A stretch of DNA of 64,000 bases from Kryptolebias marmoratus (GCF_001649575.2 NC_051431.1:16191850-16255849), one strand, 5' to 3'. Positions 14,001 through 29,000 are shown, counted from the first letter of the stretch. Notes: generated from the sequence alone by a model not told the origin. Numbers and translations are program-made.

Positions 14001-17000
14001 AACAACTAATCAGTTTTTTTACTGAGCTCTGAATATGATCTGATAGTGTACAAGGTAGCCATGACAAAACCAGATGGTCAGTCGTGGGATATACTGTACA
14101 ACTAACCACTAACTTAAACCTGGTTATGATGTACAATCAAACAAAGGTAACAGCACAGAGCTCATTCAAAAAGACAGTACAACATGTCAATACTGTAAGA
14201 ATTGCTCTGACCCCATCACAAAAAAGACACAGAAAGGGTCAAATGCAGAGGCCTTACCATGACCAACGGAACATGTCTCCTGACCTTCTGAGTGTACCAC
14301 ACAAAATGAGCCAAACTATTGCTCACCATTTGCAGCTTTATGTGTTGTAAAAGTGTGAAGTGGAAACTACATTATTTTGATGTGGTTCTCCAGCTACATA
14401 GTAGCTCAGAAGAAACACTTCAGGGATTCATAAAGACTGTCCAGGAAATTGTCAGCTGTCCCTTACCCTCTCTTAAAGAACTGCATTGCCTCGGGGAAGC
14501 CAAAGACATTTTAAGTGGCTCCTCACACCTAGGTCACAATCTGTTCCAACTGCTGCCATCGGGCAGGAGATACAGGAGTATTAAAGCAAGGACCAACGGA
14601 CTGAAAAACAGATATAAATCCGTAGATATCAAGGCAATAAATGCCCCTTGCAATCTTTAAGGTAATAGATTTTGCAACAGTGTGCAGATTGACTTCAGTT
14701 TTTGTTGAATTACTTTATCTCTCCTTTTTTGTTGTTTTCTTTTGTTTGTTTGTTTTGTTTAAACAACTAGGATGACACTGAATTTCAATGTACTTGCTAC
14801 AAAGACAATAATGAGATATTCTGTTCTAGATAGTCTATTAGGTTCTGTTATTTACACATGCAGTGTGGACAAAGTAAAGCGAACACCCTTCCTACCACAC
14901 CAACATATACAAACTTGTGTTGAAAATCATTTTCTCAATCTTTGTTTTGTTTATCATCCCATTCTGTTTGGTTAGAGCTTTTCCTGCACTCACTGATACA
15001 GAAGTGACATTTTAAAAAACATTTCACTTATTCTCTCTTTCACATACATAGTACACTGTATCAGCTTTTATAATCTCTTCATGTCAAACACAGTTTTGCA
15101 GCTGCTTTAGATTCCAAGCAGTTTTAGCATCGTAATGGTGGTGAAAAGGGCAGTAAAATGAAGTCATAGTATCAGCAGTCAAATTATTCCTCTAAACAAA
15201 GATGGACTTTCTGGGTAGCTAATTCTGGATAAAATGAAAGCTCTTGGCAGAGGTGGCAGTGCCTCAGACTATTAATAGATGGTATTCAAAGTGCAGTAAA
15301 AAAAACATAAGCCATAACTAATAAAAACAAGGATTGTTTCATGAAAAAGGGAACTTCATTATATATCCAAACGCTGTAACAAAAACAAAGGACTAATCAG
15401 TCAAAGTTAGGTCAAAACAAGTGAGTCTTAAAGTGGTCTCAGACAATTCCAAACAGCAACAAGTTAAACTTTTTTATTATCATCTGAGAGTGTGTGGCTC
15501 TGCTCGGACTGCCTGGCGTATGTTGAAGTGCTCATGTGCCAAAACAAGAACAACGCATCTGTGGTTCCCTCTGTTGTCTGTGTTCATGTCAGCAACACAA
15601 TATAATTGGACCCTTAGCTGTATCACAGTGGAGAACTGGACATTTAAAAAAAAAAAAAAAAGAAAATACTCATAAATACATGTATGGGATTAACAACAAT
15701 CATGGAAGAGTGGGACAAGGAGAGAGAATAATACTGCAGTGTACAAGAGCTTCTGTATAACAGGGTGGCAGGAAGATTCAAGTCTGTCTACTTGTCTCTT
15801 CTAGTGTTAGAAATTACACTGACCAGACCCTGATCAAGGAAAGGAAGGACTAGGCTCCTCAGAGACATGTTACACCTTCCAGTTTGCTGTTTTTATGAAG
15901 AATAGCACACGCTGCAACAGTGTGTTTTCTCCGAACACACCTTAAGGATTTTGCAAAAACGACTCGAGGATCAGTGACCAAATGGGAGCTGACTCTACAG
16001 TCACCTGATCTCAGCTCCACTGAATATTCAGGAAAGCTTTTGAAAAATGAAACTGTACAGCAAAAGTGGAACATTGCCAAATAATGCTAAGATATCATGA
16101 TATATTAGGGTTTGAAAGAAAAAACAAAAGAAAACAAAAGTATTGTAATTTGTGATTTACTTTTGTGATTTCTGTTTTTTATGCTTTTGGAAATTAATGT
16201 GAGTATATGTGTACGTGTATTCAGGAATGGTGTTAAATTGCTGGGCTGTGTGTAGGTATATAAGAAGGTGGCTGTGTGTGTATGTGTGTTGTGGAGGGGG
16301 ATGTGAGTGTACCTGGGAGCTGATGATTCTCTGGGAAGACCTTTCTATGTTGGCAGGCAGACCAAAGAATGCGGGCCTGTCATCCTCTGGAAGATTCTCT
16401 ATGACACTGCGGTAGTCCTGGGAGGAAGGACAGACAATCACAGGTCACACACATACCATAGTCATCAAACTTCTATTAGAGAACGAGAGAGAGACACAGC
16501 AAGAGCAAGAGAGAGAGAGAGAGAGGGAGAGAGAGGGAGAGACAGTGAGGAAGAGAGAAAGAGAGAGACAAAGAGACACAGAGAGAGAGAGAGAGAGAGA
16601 GACAAAAAGCTGCAGTTTTATATCCCACTAAGACATTTTTGGGACTCCAAGTAAGCGACTTAGACTTAACTGAATTTCAGTTAAATCTTGTGATACACTT
16701 GTTGCACCATTGTGTGATAATGAAAGATAGATACCTTATGAAATATTTACTAAGTTTAACTGAGCATGCTGTTTGTACAGTTTCAACACATTTGGGAATG
16801 TAGATTAGCATTTCCCTAGAATGTAGCTAAAACAAGAAAAAGTTGAAAGAAAAGCTGTAAAGGATTAATTTGGTATTCTACAGTATCTTTGCTTTTTGTT
16901 TGCCACAGCATCATCAGGAAGCAATCAAAAGTCTCACCTTACAAGTAATGGATACAGAAACCTTACCCTAATCACGTGGATTAATGTCTTCAGTCCCTCA

Positions 17001-20000
17001 TAAAGCATTTTGCCTGCAACTTTAATTTTTGGTTGCCATCTGTGTGTATAGATGAATGTCATTCCAAAAACATACCAGTATGGAGCAGGAGTTTGGGAGG
17101 CTGATCTGAGAGGGAAAAATGCGTGCGCCTCCTTTGCTCTTCCTCTGTCCAGCCGAGGAGGATGAGAGGAGTCGTGCGGAAAAGAACTGCTCGAGATAGG
17201 AGCGCAAAATCCGAAGGTCTGAGGGGTTATCAATTCGTCCTCCATAAATGGCATTCTCCAACAGGCCGTGGACAAACTCCCACTGGAAAACTTTACCACC
17301 TTGGACATAAAAAAAGAAAGAAACATAAAGTTAATACATGCAAAAAGGCAGCAATACACATGTACAAGAGTGCAATTAGGGAAAAAAAGACTGTCAAGAG
17401 TTGTTTTGTTCAGAACACATCTTTTGGATGAATGAAGTGAACACTTTACTGGCTGGAACAGTGCACATCCTGTGATTTATTCATTCACTGTAGTGCACAG
17501 CACATGTTGGATTTAAAATATAAAAAAAGCCTAAAAACTGTCAGAATCAGGCACAGAAAGGCCAAGAATAGTGCTGCAATGTAGTTGAGTTAAAAAAACA
17601 AAGCAAGCACAAGTCTTGCTGCTGAAATAATTCCTGCATTTCAAGGCATTACCTCACTGGCATGAAAACTACAAATGAGACGCACTCATGTATTGAAATG
17701 CAGGTTGTTCTGGTAGTGCTTCATCATGAGTGGTGTGCAGATTTAGGATGTAACTGATCTCAGTCCTCTCACGTTCCAGTGCCCATTAGCAAGTGTTCGT
17801 CCAAATTATGCTGAGTTGCTCAGAGTACTGTTATTAATTAAGTCTCTTACCTTCAAAGAGCCTGTCAATGATCTCAGAACCAGCACGCAGGTCCGACAAG
17901 GAAAACTCATAAAACTTTGTCCAGCCCTGAAAATGGAACACAACGGCAATATTAAAGCTGTGACATATGAAACACTAACGTTTCATTCATACCCGCCCAT
18001 CCATCCAATTTTTTTTACCCACTTCTCCTTTTCGAGTTGCAGGGAGCTGGTGCCTATCTCCAGCCATCACTGTGAGAGAGGCAGGGGGACACCCTGGACA
18101 GGTCGCAAGTCCGTCACAGGGATACATAGAGACAAACAACCATTCACACTCTCACTCACACCTAGGGACAATTTAGAGTTACCATTTAACCTTTTTGGTC
18201 TGTGGGAGGAAACCGGAGTATCTGGAGTAAACCCACGTGAACACAGGGAGAACATGTAAACTTCACCCAGAAAGGCCCCAGGCCGGGAAAAGATCCTGCA
18301 ATGTTCTTGCTGGGAGGCGACAGCTCTAACCACTGCACCGCTGTGCCTTAATTCATACCCAGAAAGTCACAAATTATATTGTAAAGCTTAAATTTTACAT
18401 ATTATTATCTGAAGGTTTACCTTCTCCTGACAAATTTAACATTGTTAGTTTTAATGACTATGTTCAGAAGGAAACCTTTTCCCAATATGGTCCAAACAAA
18501 AACTCATTATTAACCCAAAGAATGGAAAATCTTCTGTAGGTGTTGAGTAAAGGCTCCTACACCTACAATGTTTGTAAATCTCCCCATTCTTCATCACATA
18601 AAGAGCAAAACCCAGCAATGCATGATTTGCACAAAGACGGCCCCCACATGTATTCCCTGAAGCACAGAAAGTCAAGGCATTTGAGTGGAAGCTTTATGGT
18701 ATTAAAAAAAAACCCTAACTAAAACATGACTGCTATAATCAGACAACGCTTATGCACACGCATGAACAAAAGAACACATGCTCAGGCAGGCACACATACA
18801 ATATCACAACACTGGCCGTCTGAGAGAAATCACAGAGGTGTTAAAGTGTAATTGAGTGCGAGGGCTGTCTCAGGCTCTGAGTATGTGTTTGTCGCACTTC
18901 ACTGCTATTCAATCAGCAGTTGTAATCTGCCCACTGATGCTGTCTGTGGTGGAGGCGGCAGAGGAAAAACTGCATGAGCATGTTTAATAATTCTTTGAAT
19001 GATTAAGTGTACGTTGTTTGTTCAGTGATTTTGTGCTTGCGTTTGTATTGGTTCAGAACACTGGGGTGGAATTCAGACGCATTCGATAAACGTGTCGTAC
19101 ATGTGCAAATAAAGACTGAACTCATGTGCCTGTATATTACATTTATACACACAGCAAAGGTTGGTAACTTTTCTCTGCGGCAGAAATCTGTTTTCTGTGA
19201 TGTTTGTTAGTCTGTTGACAAGATCACACCGAAACTGCCAGGTAGGTTTTATGAAAAAAATAAATAAAAATAGAGATGTTAAACTGAAACAAAAATCATG
19301 TCCTTGTCCCTCTGCTTTTGTTTTGTTTCTCTCTCCTTATTATGTTTTGCTCACTTGTTCTATTGCTGTATCTGTGCCTCTGTCTTTTGAAATCACATTC
19401 TTTCTATGCAGGCATTTAGAGAGGACAACAATGAGATGGTAGATGAAGTGAAAAGGGAGTAAGTGGCTGTTTTGTTACTTAGGGAATCATCTTTGTAGAT
19501 TAGAATTAAAAAAAAGTACACAAAGACAATAGAATTTAACAAATATCTCAGGAAACAGATGCAGTTAAGTGAAAGTATTTAAAACAGCGTGATCTAGAAA
19601 CAGACATATGGGAAACACTGTCTAAATTAAGAAAGTTTATATGTAAACTGTTGGGTTAGTAGCAGAGACTGCAGATGTAGCGACCAACTAATTTGGCTTA
19701 ATTTGCTTCCCTTTCGTTGTCATATTAAAGCACCGACTTTCGTTAATTAAGATAAAAATAGATGTTGGAAAGGGACTGAGTGCATCAGACCCAAAGTCAA
19801 GGAAAAACAAAAGCATAGAAGTTAATCTAATACAGGGTAAACCAAACCCTGTTACTGTATTACACGCCCCTCTCTCATTTTATGAATGGGTTGTCTGCCC
19901 AATTAATCTGTGCTCTTTAAAAAGAAAAAAAATGGCTTAAAAAGGAGTCTTTAAAAAGGAACAAGCTCCCTCCCATGGGAAGAGAGGGTGAAGGCTGGAT

Positions 20001-23000
20001 ACCGTTGTTGGCTCATTGACTTCAGGTTGCTGGTCCTGTTTTCCGGTCCCTCCTTCGACTATAGACAGCGGCCTTGTGCCATGTCGTCTTTGCTCATCAT
20101 GGTTTTTATAAGTTATTAGTTGGGTTTGGAACTGACCGGAAGTACTAGTTTTCAGGTTGTAGTCCCAAGGTACAGTTTAGGATCACAGGTTTAGGGGAAT
20201 GGCCCAAATCTGACCGTCAACTGCTTGGCAGGATCAAGCCTTTCTCCCTCTTTTGTTTGTTTTGGCCAGGGCTCTAAACTCTGGCTTTGTTTGTGAGTAT
20301 TGCTTCTATTTAAGATGTTACAACTGTGTACAAGTGGGGGTAAATGTTGGAATGTTATATCTGAACAGTCAAAGCACTTGTTGCTTTGAAAACTTACAGA
20401 AAGGGTAAGTTTGGGTCTCTTGGTAAGTTACAGTCTCCATATTCCATCTGATGTTACTAAATGCCACACACTGCTATTTTAACAAGTTATCATTCTTATA
20501 ATGCCACGAGACATTATAATGTCGTACGACAGTTTCATCTTTAGTATAAATTTAAAACACATTCCTTCTGAACTTCCAGTATGTAACATCATAGAAGTTG
20601 CCTTTCCTACATTTCCATTGTTCGACAACTCAGTAAGTAAAAGAATTACTTCAGTTGTTTTAGACACAGAAAATTCATTTGTCTGCTAACAGCTTGCATG
20701 ACAAAATACCAGGTCAACTCGCTGCTCTAAAGCCCTACCAAGTGGGTGCTGTTTTCCAAATTATTTTTAGTGTGTGTTGGCCAGCAGGCAGGTTCTCTGC
20801 AAAGGCTAATATTCACATTTTCATATACAAGGACAAACACACACCCTTGTATTTACAAAAGCCTCAGGCAAGGCACAAAATGTAGAACAAATTTGCTGTG
20901 GTGGTCAGTAAGAACAAAGAACCTGATCTCTGGGAGAGATTTAATATTCTTACTCATCCAGTGTCCTTGGGGAACCCATGTGTGGATTAGCCAGCTTGGA
21001 TTTTGTATTTGCATATGAATACAAATTCTGTCTACAATAGTTGTGCAACCATGTTAACCGAGAGTGCAAATGAAATAATTTCCTGTATAGGTGAGGCTTT
21101 CTAAACTCATGTTTAGGTTTAATAAGTAAAAACTGCTCAAACGATTTGATGTTAAAAGGCATTAGCCCTCATTGTCCTGCAAGAAGCAAAATAAGTCTAC
21201 TGTTGTTTAAAAAATGTTCAATCTTAAGCCACAAAACAAAAGTTTCAATATTTAAATATTTTTCTCAATTCTATCATGTTTTTTTTTCTTTTCTTTACTG
21301 GTTCTTGTTTGAAATCATTGTCTGTCTTTTTAAAAGCATTGCAAGCAGGATGTTGAAATTTACGTTTTCAGATGGGACTGCAGAATAATGACAATAGGTG
21401 GGTTTGTGGACTTTACCTGTGGAATATAGTTCCGTCTCTCCTGACAGACAGCGTGGAACCAAGCCAGGCAAAACAGAGATTGGGCTCTGACCAGATCACC
21501 TCCTACACACAAACAATCATCAGCATATCACGACCAAAATAACAAACCCCTGTCATTATCACTATAATTACTAGTTATTATTTTCAGTGTTATGTAAAGT
21601 TTTAAGGCAGTTTTTTTGATAATTAAATGATCAAAGAATAAAGTAAAAAAAACAAAAAAACAAAGGGGTATCTGTATGGTTTTTAAGCACTGCATTGTGG
21701 ATGCATTCAGAGCTTCTTATTTTCTGTAACTACTTGGTATTTTAGCAAACAAGCTTAAATCATGCACTGGACTCACTGACAAAGTCATAAGACCCACAAA
21801 ACATTTACATCAAACAAAGTGAAATGTTCTTTTATGACAAACAGTCTGTATTCCAAGTAATCATACTGTTCTGTGGTGTTTGAGTCGTGCTTCTCTAGTC
21901 TTTGCCTTATGAACAAGAAACAAAAAGGAATGGGTTGCAATAAAATAAATTGTTTTACTTTAACCCTGCATGTAATAAAAACTTCCATACAGTTACTTAA
22001 TAACTGAGTTAATGAAACCAGCGGTCCAGTCTTGCGTAAAAGTGAAATAAGATTAAACCATTGTTTAAGTTCAGTGTTTGCTTCAAAGCTTTTTAGGCTT
22101 GTTGATGCAGGAAGAAAAAGGAGAAAACCTTTGCCGATTTGCTCTGGAGTCCAGGACTCATAGGTTCTCAGGAGATTCTTCTTCAACCCTGGAGGAGCCT
22201 GCAAATGGCATGAAATTGCAACGGAGGAAAAAGGAGGAAACAGCATACAAAGAAACATTTATTTGCTTCATTGCAATTCAGATGACAAATTCACCATATG
22301 ACCAGGCAGACATTTCAATTTGGAACAGTTTCTCTAAATGTTTGATTCCTCCACCAACAATATGTTCCATTTATTAAAAACAAAAACAATGAGTATACAA
22401 TGATGTCGGTTTGTGCAACTATCAGCTTTACTGAACATTTGGTACCCCCATCTGGAGGTTTTGATAATACACACAAGCAGGAACGTGTCTACTAAATTTC
22501 CTAAAATATTCTGCATATGTTCCTAACTTAGCAGACTGAATCAGTGCCGACACAAGTCTTATAAATCATGTCTACTCAAACCCAGTACAACAGAACTGAC
22601 AAAAACAACAACAAAAGAAAAACTGTGTATATATATCAGTTTTCAGATTTACGGTTTTGATTTTAAGTTTCAAATTCCAATGGTGACAACTGCCTTGCAG
22701 CTGAGAAATGGTGTGTTGCACAAACCTAATCCTCAGTGGAATAGAGTCAAGATATGTGCAGAAATTTACTGTAAAGTATGTCAGTCAAATTGCTCATGAA
22801 AAGTGTTTCTGAGGATAGCAAAAAAGAAGACCGGCTTAGAGACAAAGAAAAAGGCAGGCAGACAGACAGACAGAGGCTGTTTGTGTAGCATGCTTGGCTG
22901 CTGGAGCAGCTAACCCCATGAGCATGACTCCCATCAAGAACACACTGAGCACTAAAGCATGCATCACTAACATACAAGCTGTGGACTTCTGCATATCCTT

Positions 23001-26000
23001 ACAGATTATATAGAGTGGAAAAGAGACATATGGATTCTGGTTAAAAATACGAGGGTAAATAACAGTAATCTTTATGATGGTTGAGGTATTTCAGCATCTA
23101 AATGCAGAGAAATCTTTAAAATGTGTGGCTGAATGTTTGTGTGTATAAATGCACAATGAAAGTAGAGGACAACTTTTTCCAAAAACAAATTACATTTTTT
23201 TTTTACTGTGGAGGTATTGTGGAGTTAAATGGCTCTGAACTTCTCTGTGTGTGTAGGTGTTTGTCAGTGTGTGTGTGTGTGTGTGTACCTCATAAGTGAT
23301 CTTGAGGCTTGACTGCAGCAGTATGGGGGGAAATCTGGGGTGGACTTCTGCAGTCAGCCAGAGGCGAAAACTTGCTTTGGGATGCAGCACGTTTAGTTCC
23401 TGTGGAGGAAGATCAACACAGACATTGGATGTGTTAAACACACAAAAATATGACCAGAATCCACACAAACAGTTCATATACGAAAACATTGCAGAAATCT
23501 CTGAAGTTCTGTGTTCCCAGCCAACAAAAAAATGCCTGCAAACATGTGCTTTTAGCCATCTGTGGATAAAACTCTAATGTGACAAACAATCCATCATAAG
23601 ACTGAATGAATGAATAAATAAATGAAACCTTCATAGTTTTCCTCATTTCAACTATGTCACCTCAGTTAATATATTCAGTAGAGCTAATTCTATTTTGTAT
23701 GGGTACCATGTGTACACAGCAGACTAAAAGCTAATCAAACAAAATTTAAATAACTTTCTCTTTTCTGCCATTCATCTTCTTTCTTTAATTTTCCTCCAAT
23801 TTAGCAACAATGCTCCGTGACAAATTCCCCACAATGCCAAAACACTGACCTAACTTTTCTTTCTCTTTGCCTCTCTTCATTGCCGTTTCTCAAATTTCTT
23901 GTGTTCGTTCTCTGACTTCCCTACCACCCCCACTCCCCCACCCCTTGTTTCTCTCTCTCTCTCTCTCTCTCTCTGTATTGCTCGAATGAGGTTAAAAATA
24001 GCTCGGTGGCAGCTTAGGGTCTTGTGTCATCAGATTGGGCACTCAGACACGAGGACACACACGATGAACTTTAATCATTGTGTTTCTGCATCATTTGCCG
24101 CCTAATTCATTCTCGTGGAGGCACACATGATCAAAGACGATCAGAGAGAACCGATGGCCCTCGAAGGAAACTCTTCAGCCTCTTGTTGTGTGTTTGTCTG
24201 TGATTTGTTGTTTATCAGGCTTCAACTGGAAGAAATTATTCCATTACAGGAAGCTGTGAGACAACGAAGAAAAAACAGATGATGTTGAAAGGAGGATGGA
24301 AGGGGAGCACAAATCTCTTCTAGTAATTGAAAATAAAAAGTCGGCTTTGTTGGAGTACATCCATGCAGTTCAGAGAACAAAAGCTAGTGCATTTAGGCAC
24401 AAACAGATAAGCAGACACTCAAACTCTACAGGCTTTGTGTCTGCACACTGGTGATAATAATCATTAGACGCAGTAACATCTGATAAAACCTTTACAGCAT
24501 ATTTTGAGCATTGATAAAAATTGTATCATAACAAATGCAACTGTAAGCACATACTAATTTATACGCAAAAAAATCGCCACACATCTGTCAGTATTTTGCT
24601 ATAATTTATAACAGACAGATTTATAGGCGGCGTGAGAGGAAGATAAGTAAATAGATGGAATGGGGGATGTGAAAAATGAGGAAAGAAATGTAGGAGGAAG
24701 AGCAGACAGTGAAGAGATGACATCTGTACTGTCAACTTAGATTATGAACACATATTACTCTGATCACATCTTTTCTTCTCTTTTACTGACCTTCGGAGAA
24801 GGAGGTGAACACGACAGAGACAGATGGCAAAAACAAGCAGGAAAATGTAGAAAATACAGTGGGACTGAACAGATGGATATAAGGTGGCTGCTGAAACAAA
24901 GCCTCTCTCTTGGTTGATTTTCCACCTGCACACTCACTGTGGTTTGCTGTATTTTTCTCACGGTCCCCCCTTCCCATTCTTTTTTCGCCCCGTGCTCTCT
25001 TGTTCCCTATTTTGTGTCGTTTTTTCATTTCAAGCATGACTGCAGAGACCCCAAAACTTTATTGGTGGGTGCACAAAGGAGGGCGAAAGACAGACGGAAA
25101 GAGAGCTTTAGTCATCCAACGCAGCGAAAGAAATACAATTGTCGAGTAATAATGAATGTAGAAATGGAAAGAAGTGGATGAGAAGGGAAACGCCAGGTGA
25201 GAAGAATGAATGCGAAAAGTAGATAAGGGGAACCTTAATAAACCATGGTTTAAGCCACAACATGAGAACAGGGTGAACAGGGGGGGGACCTCTGAACATC
25301 TCCACATTACACACAATTGTGAGGGCACCCACACACACAAATCATACAAACACACACACATATATTCTCTCAAGCCAATTCTGACCAACAGTCGTGCCTC
25401 CCAGTGAGAAATGACCTACTATTTTGGCACAAAACTAAACAGAGCCCCAGGAAAGGTGCAGAAACACAAATTAAATTTGAAGGACAAGGCGCAAACCCCC
25501 CCACCAAAGAGTCGACATGCACAACAATAAAAATGAAGATTACCATCAATGTGAGTGAAACACACGATCCAACATGGATCAGAACACGGACCAAACACAT
25601 TAAAAAAAAAACCATATATGTTCAGACAAACACACGTGGTAAAGGCCTTCCAAACATTCCCACAGTCACTAATGTACCCTGACAGGTGGAGCGCAAAATA
25701 TGCACGTGTGCAGGCAAAGGACAGATGGTAATTTTAGATATGGTAATTTAGACAGGCGGCAGAATGTGTGTGAGTGTGTGACAGCGTAGTTATACAGATA
25801 AACACTAACGGGACGGGAGTGAAACAAGAAGTTACATACACATTATCAGTACACAACATTCTCCAGGCTGCCCTTTCCACTGGCCTTTCCCCTTTAACCC
25901 CTACTACACCTGGAAACGTGGACTCGGAAAGCAGAGTGGCTGTCTGATCTGTGGTAAAGTACACTTGTTTTTGAAACTGAATCCTGCTTTTGTTTTGCTG

Positions 26001-29000
26001 TATTTATCAGTGTGGGTGTGTATGGGTGAATGAAAAACTCTGCATCGTCCATAAGACTAAAAGCTGTTTTGAAAAGAACATGAGATGGGAGGGTGAGCCA
26101 AGTTGGCGTGGAACAATCAAATCTTATTGTGCAGTTCATTCGCAGTTTTCCTTCTGCTTACCAAACAGCTCCAAATGGGCACTCGATTATAAATGCTGCG
26201 GCTACACGATTGTTTTAAATTAAATGAGAGGAAGGAAAGACATTACTTCATATGATACACACATAATTTCTCTGAAGGAGAAGAGTTAGTTTAAATTCAT
26301 TAAATTCATTACTAATAGTCCTCACAACGGTATATTGAACTCACAAAAAAGCTTTAAGCATGAGGGGGAAAACAAAAGTATATCAAACACTTCAACATTT
26401 ACAGCTTTTCCCCACACAGGCTTACACAAAGTACTTACTTTTTCCAGGAGGGGTAGCCAGGCAGTGACAAGGTGAAGATTTTTCAGGCAAAGCCAGTCCC
26501 CATTCCGGGAACATTCTCTGAGTGTGGCTAAGGCCACATCAGCCTGTCCCTGACCCATGGAGATCTACACAGACAGAGAGCGTGCAGGAGTAAGGAGGTG
26601 GGGGAGTAATGGAATCAGTGGGACAGAAAATTTGATTCTGCATTCTAATGCAACACTAACTTTCAAACTTGGAGAACTAATTTTTTTTTTAATTCACTTC
26701 AACCCTCAGTGACAGAAACCAAAGGGAGATTTTTCTCAATGGGGCTCCCAAATAAAAGAGTGTCACATGTAATAACTTGTGAAATGTACTATGTAGTTAT
26801 ATATGTACCAATAGTATACTGAGATCTTACATTAGAGAATCAGAAAGCAACCCCTCTACTTTGACAAGAAGTAACTGAAACTTCTGAGGTGTTTGCTAAT
26901 TTAACAGCGCTAGGGAAGACTACGTTAATGCCAGTTACCTTTCAAGAGCACAAATAACATGACCTTTTAGGCAAACATTCATCTAACGTCAATGCTAATC
27001 AACTATTGCTGTACATCTACAGTTGACTTTTGAAGTCATTAATGATGTCTGCCACAGCCAACTGACCTTTAAAAACACAAAAAAATGGCTATAACGTAGT
27101 TAATTTTACAGATACTGAACTAAAATTTGATGTGGTACTTGTGAGTTTTTTACAACCCATACTCTGAGTGTGACATCTTGCAACCTTGCATAAGATTGCT
27201 CATGTTTTTTTTAAGTTTGATCAGAACAGCTTTAACTCTGCCATTTCTCTTAATTTAAGAACATCTTAAAGCCTTTAATTATCTAACTGAATACTCAAGT
27301 AGTCTTTTTGACACCTGTCACTTTCTGTTACTTTGTGTCAGGCATAAAGTTATAGTCAAGTAATTGAACCCAAAATACACAGTATGCTAACTAGCACCCT
27401 TCAAGATGAGTCAACAAGTCATAGGGGAAGTATTACATCTTTTATCTTAGATAACATAACAAAACTCCAATTTCGAAGTACTTTGAGCTAATAACAATCC
27501 TACTGTAGTAAAAGAATAAATCGCAGTGTATTTGACAAGTTCGACTTAAAAGAAATAAAGCGATTTATTACAGCTGTGTATATAACAACTTGCAACATCC
27601 CACAATTGAGTATTTAAATGTGTTTGACAGATGTCTTAAAATTTCTCCTCTTATTGTCTCTCTATTTTTGAGTGAGTAAACCAAATGAAAATTCAAATGT
27701 CTCTTTTTTTTGCATTATACCGCTCTAACTTTCAATTTGCAAATGATGTCCATTTTCATAAAAACTGAGTTTTTTTTTCTCTAAGGAGAAAAAAATGATG
27801 AGAAACTACTCTAATCTATTCACTGCATCTTTAGAGACTCATAGGTCACATTTGCATGAAGTCTGCTTCAACTGTAGCCAGTTGGAAAAATACTATTATT
27901 AAAACAAAAAGCATAAAAATGCTAATGAAATATACTATCGATAATGAGAAAATTCTTTACTTTTAGAAAGATATTTTAAGTATGATTTGCACAAGGGTGT
28001 ATGCTTTTTTATGTTTTCAGGAAATGTATGTTTTGCAAGGGTCAAACAGTTATTTCTATATATAAGATATGAAAAATCTGCACTTAAACTGATATATGTT
28101 GCCATAAATTTCTCATTTATCCAGGCTCTCTTATTAATTTAGATTTTTCTTTGCTAAACCCCACATTAAATAACTTTAGGCATGCTATCTTGTAAAAACA
28201 CAGTTCTTAGACTTTTTGCCATCTTGAGATGTATTAGAAGAGATAAACTCCTGTGGCAGAACATTAACGTGACTTACATCCAGAAACTCATTGCTCCCAA
28301 TTTAGCTGCATGCTTGACTGATCTGTGGATATGACTGTGCTACGCTGTTAAAAATCCCCCCTGTCCCTGTTAATCTCCTGTGTCTTCCTTATTTATATTG
28401 TGCTGTTCACTACCTCATGATAGTTGTCCCTGCCAATGGTTTCTGCTGCTAGTTCTGCAAGCTCCTGGGATGGGTCTGCCCCCGGGGAGATGATGATTAA
28501 CACTGGCTCCCACTCCATTGTCTCAGTGTAGAGACGACGCAGATTCAGAGGAGGGGGGGAAAGCTCTTTCATACCTGCGGAGAGGAGGGGAAAGAAATGA
28601 AATGAGAGTGACAAATGTGAAAGATACATCTGTAAAATCTGGTGTACCCATATCTAAAGAGATCAGCGCTATATGCAGCTGAAAGTCACAGTAAATTGAC
28701 ATACTGCACATATACTGAAGGGTACTGTGGTGACAAAGAAAGAGTAAAACATAGTAACAATCCAAAATTTGGAAGCAAATGCTGCTAAATAGAAGAAAAA
28801 AAACCAAGAGAAGTTGGTGCATTATAGATTAGATAGATAGGGAGGTAAACTGGCAAACGGAGGAAGGGCAAATGAGAGTTGAAAAACAGAAAAAAAAGAC
28901 AATGTTGGAGGAAGGGGTGGGGAGGCAAAAGAGGAAGACACTATAGCAAAAAACAGAGGGAGAGAAATTGGAAGGGTGATGTGCTGTGCATATTGAGTGG

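Larger units (their letters stand above)
11809..16312 (-). other. Intron 37-38 (4.5 kb)
   Basis: Contains a GT run at 12127-12142, an AT-rich stretch at 12600-13100, a LINE fragment (14390-14660), a possible transposase relic (15840-16090) and a poly-A run at 15646-15661. Not coding for the dynein. Confidence 0.8.

Noticed and set aside
14319..14660. Read as a possible nested gene
   Set aside because: The frame matches a LINE protein C-terminus and has no start context, catalytic domain or intact 5' part.
16307..16654. Plus-strand frame with repeated Arg-Glu
   Set aside because: It is a translation of the (GA)n microsatellite and is antisense to exon 37.
17816..18333. 147- and 88-codon frames around 18 kb
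   Set aside because: They fall in a dispersed noncoding repeat plus the antisense of exon 35.
21498..21506. Tandem AG acceptors (NAGNAG) at exons 23, 26, 27 and 34
   Set aside because: In all four the second AG is preceded by G, a poor acceptor, so alternative use is unlikely.
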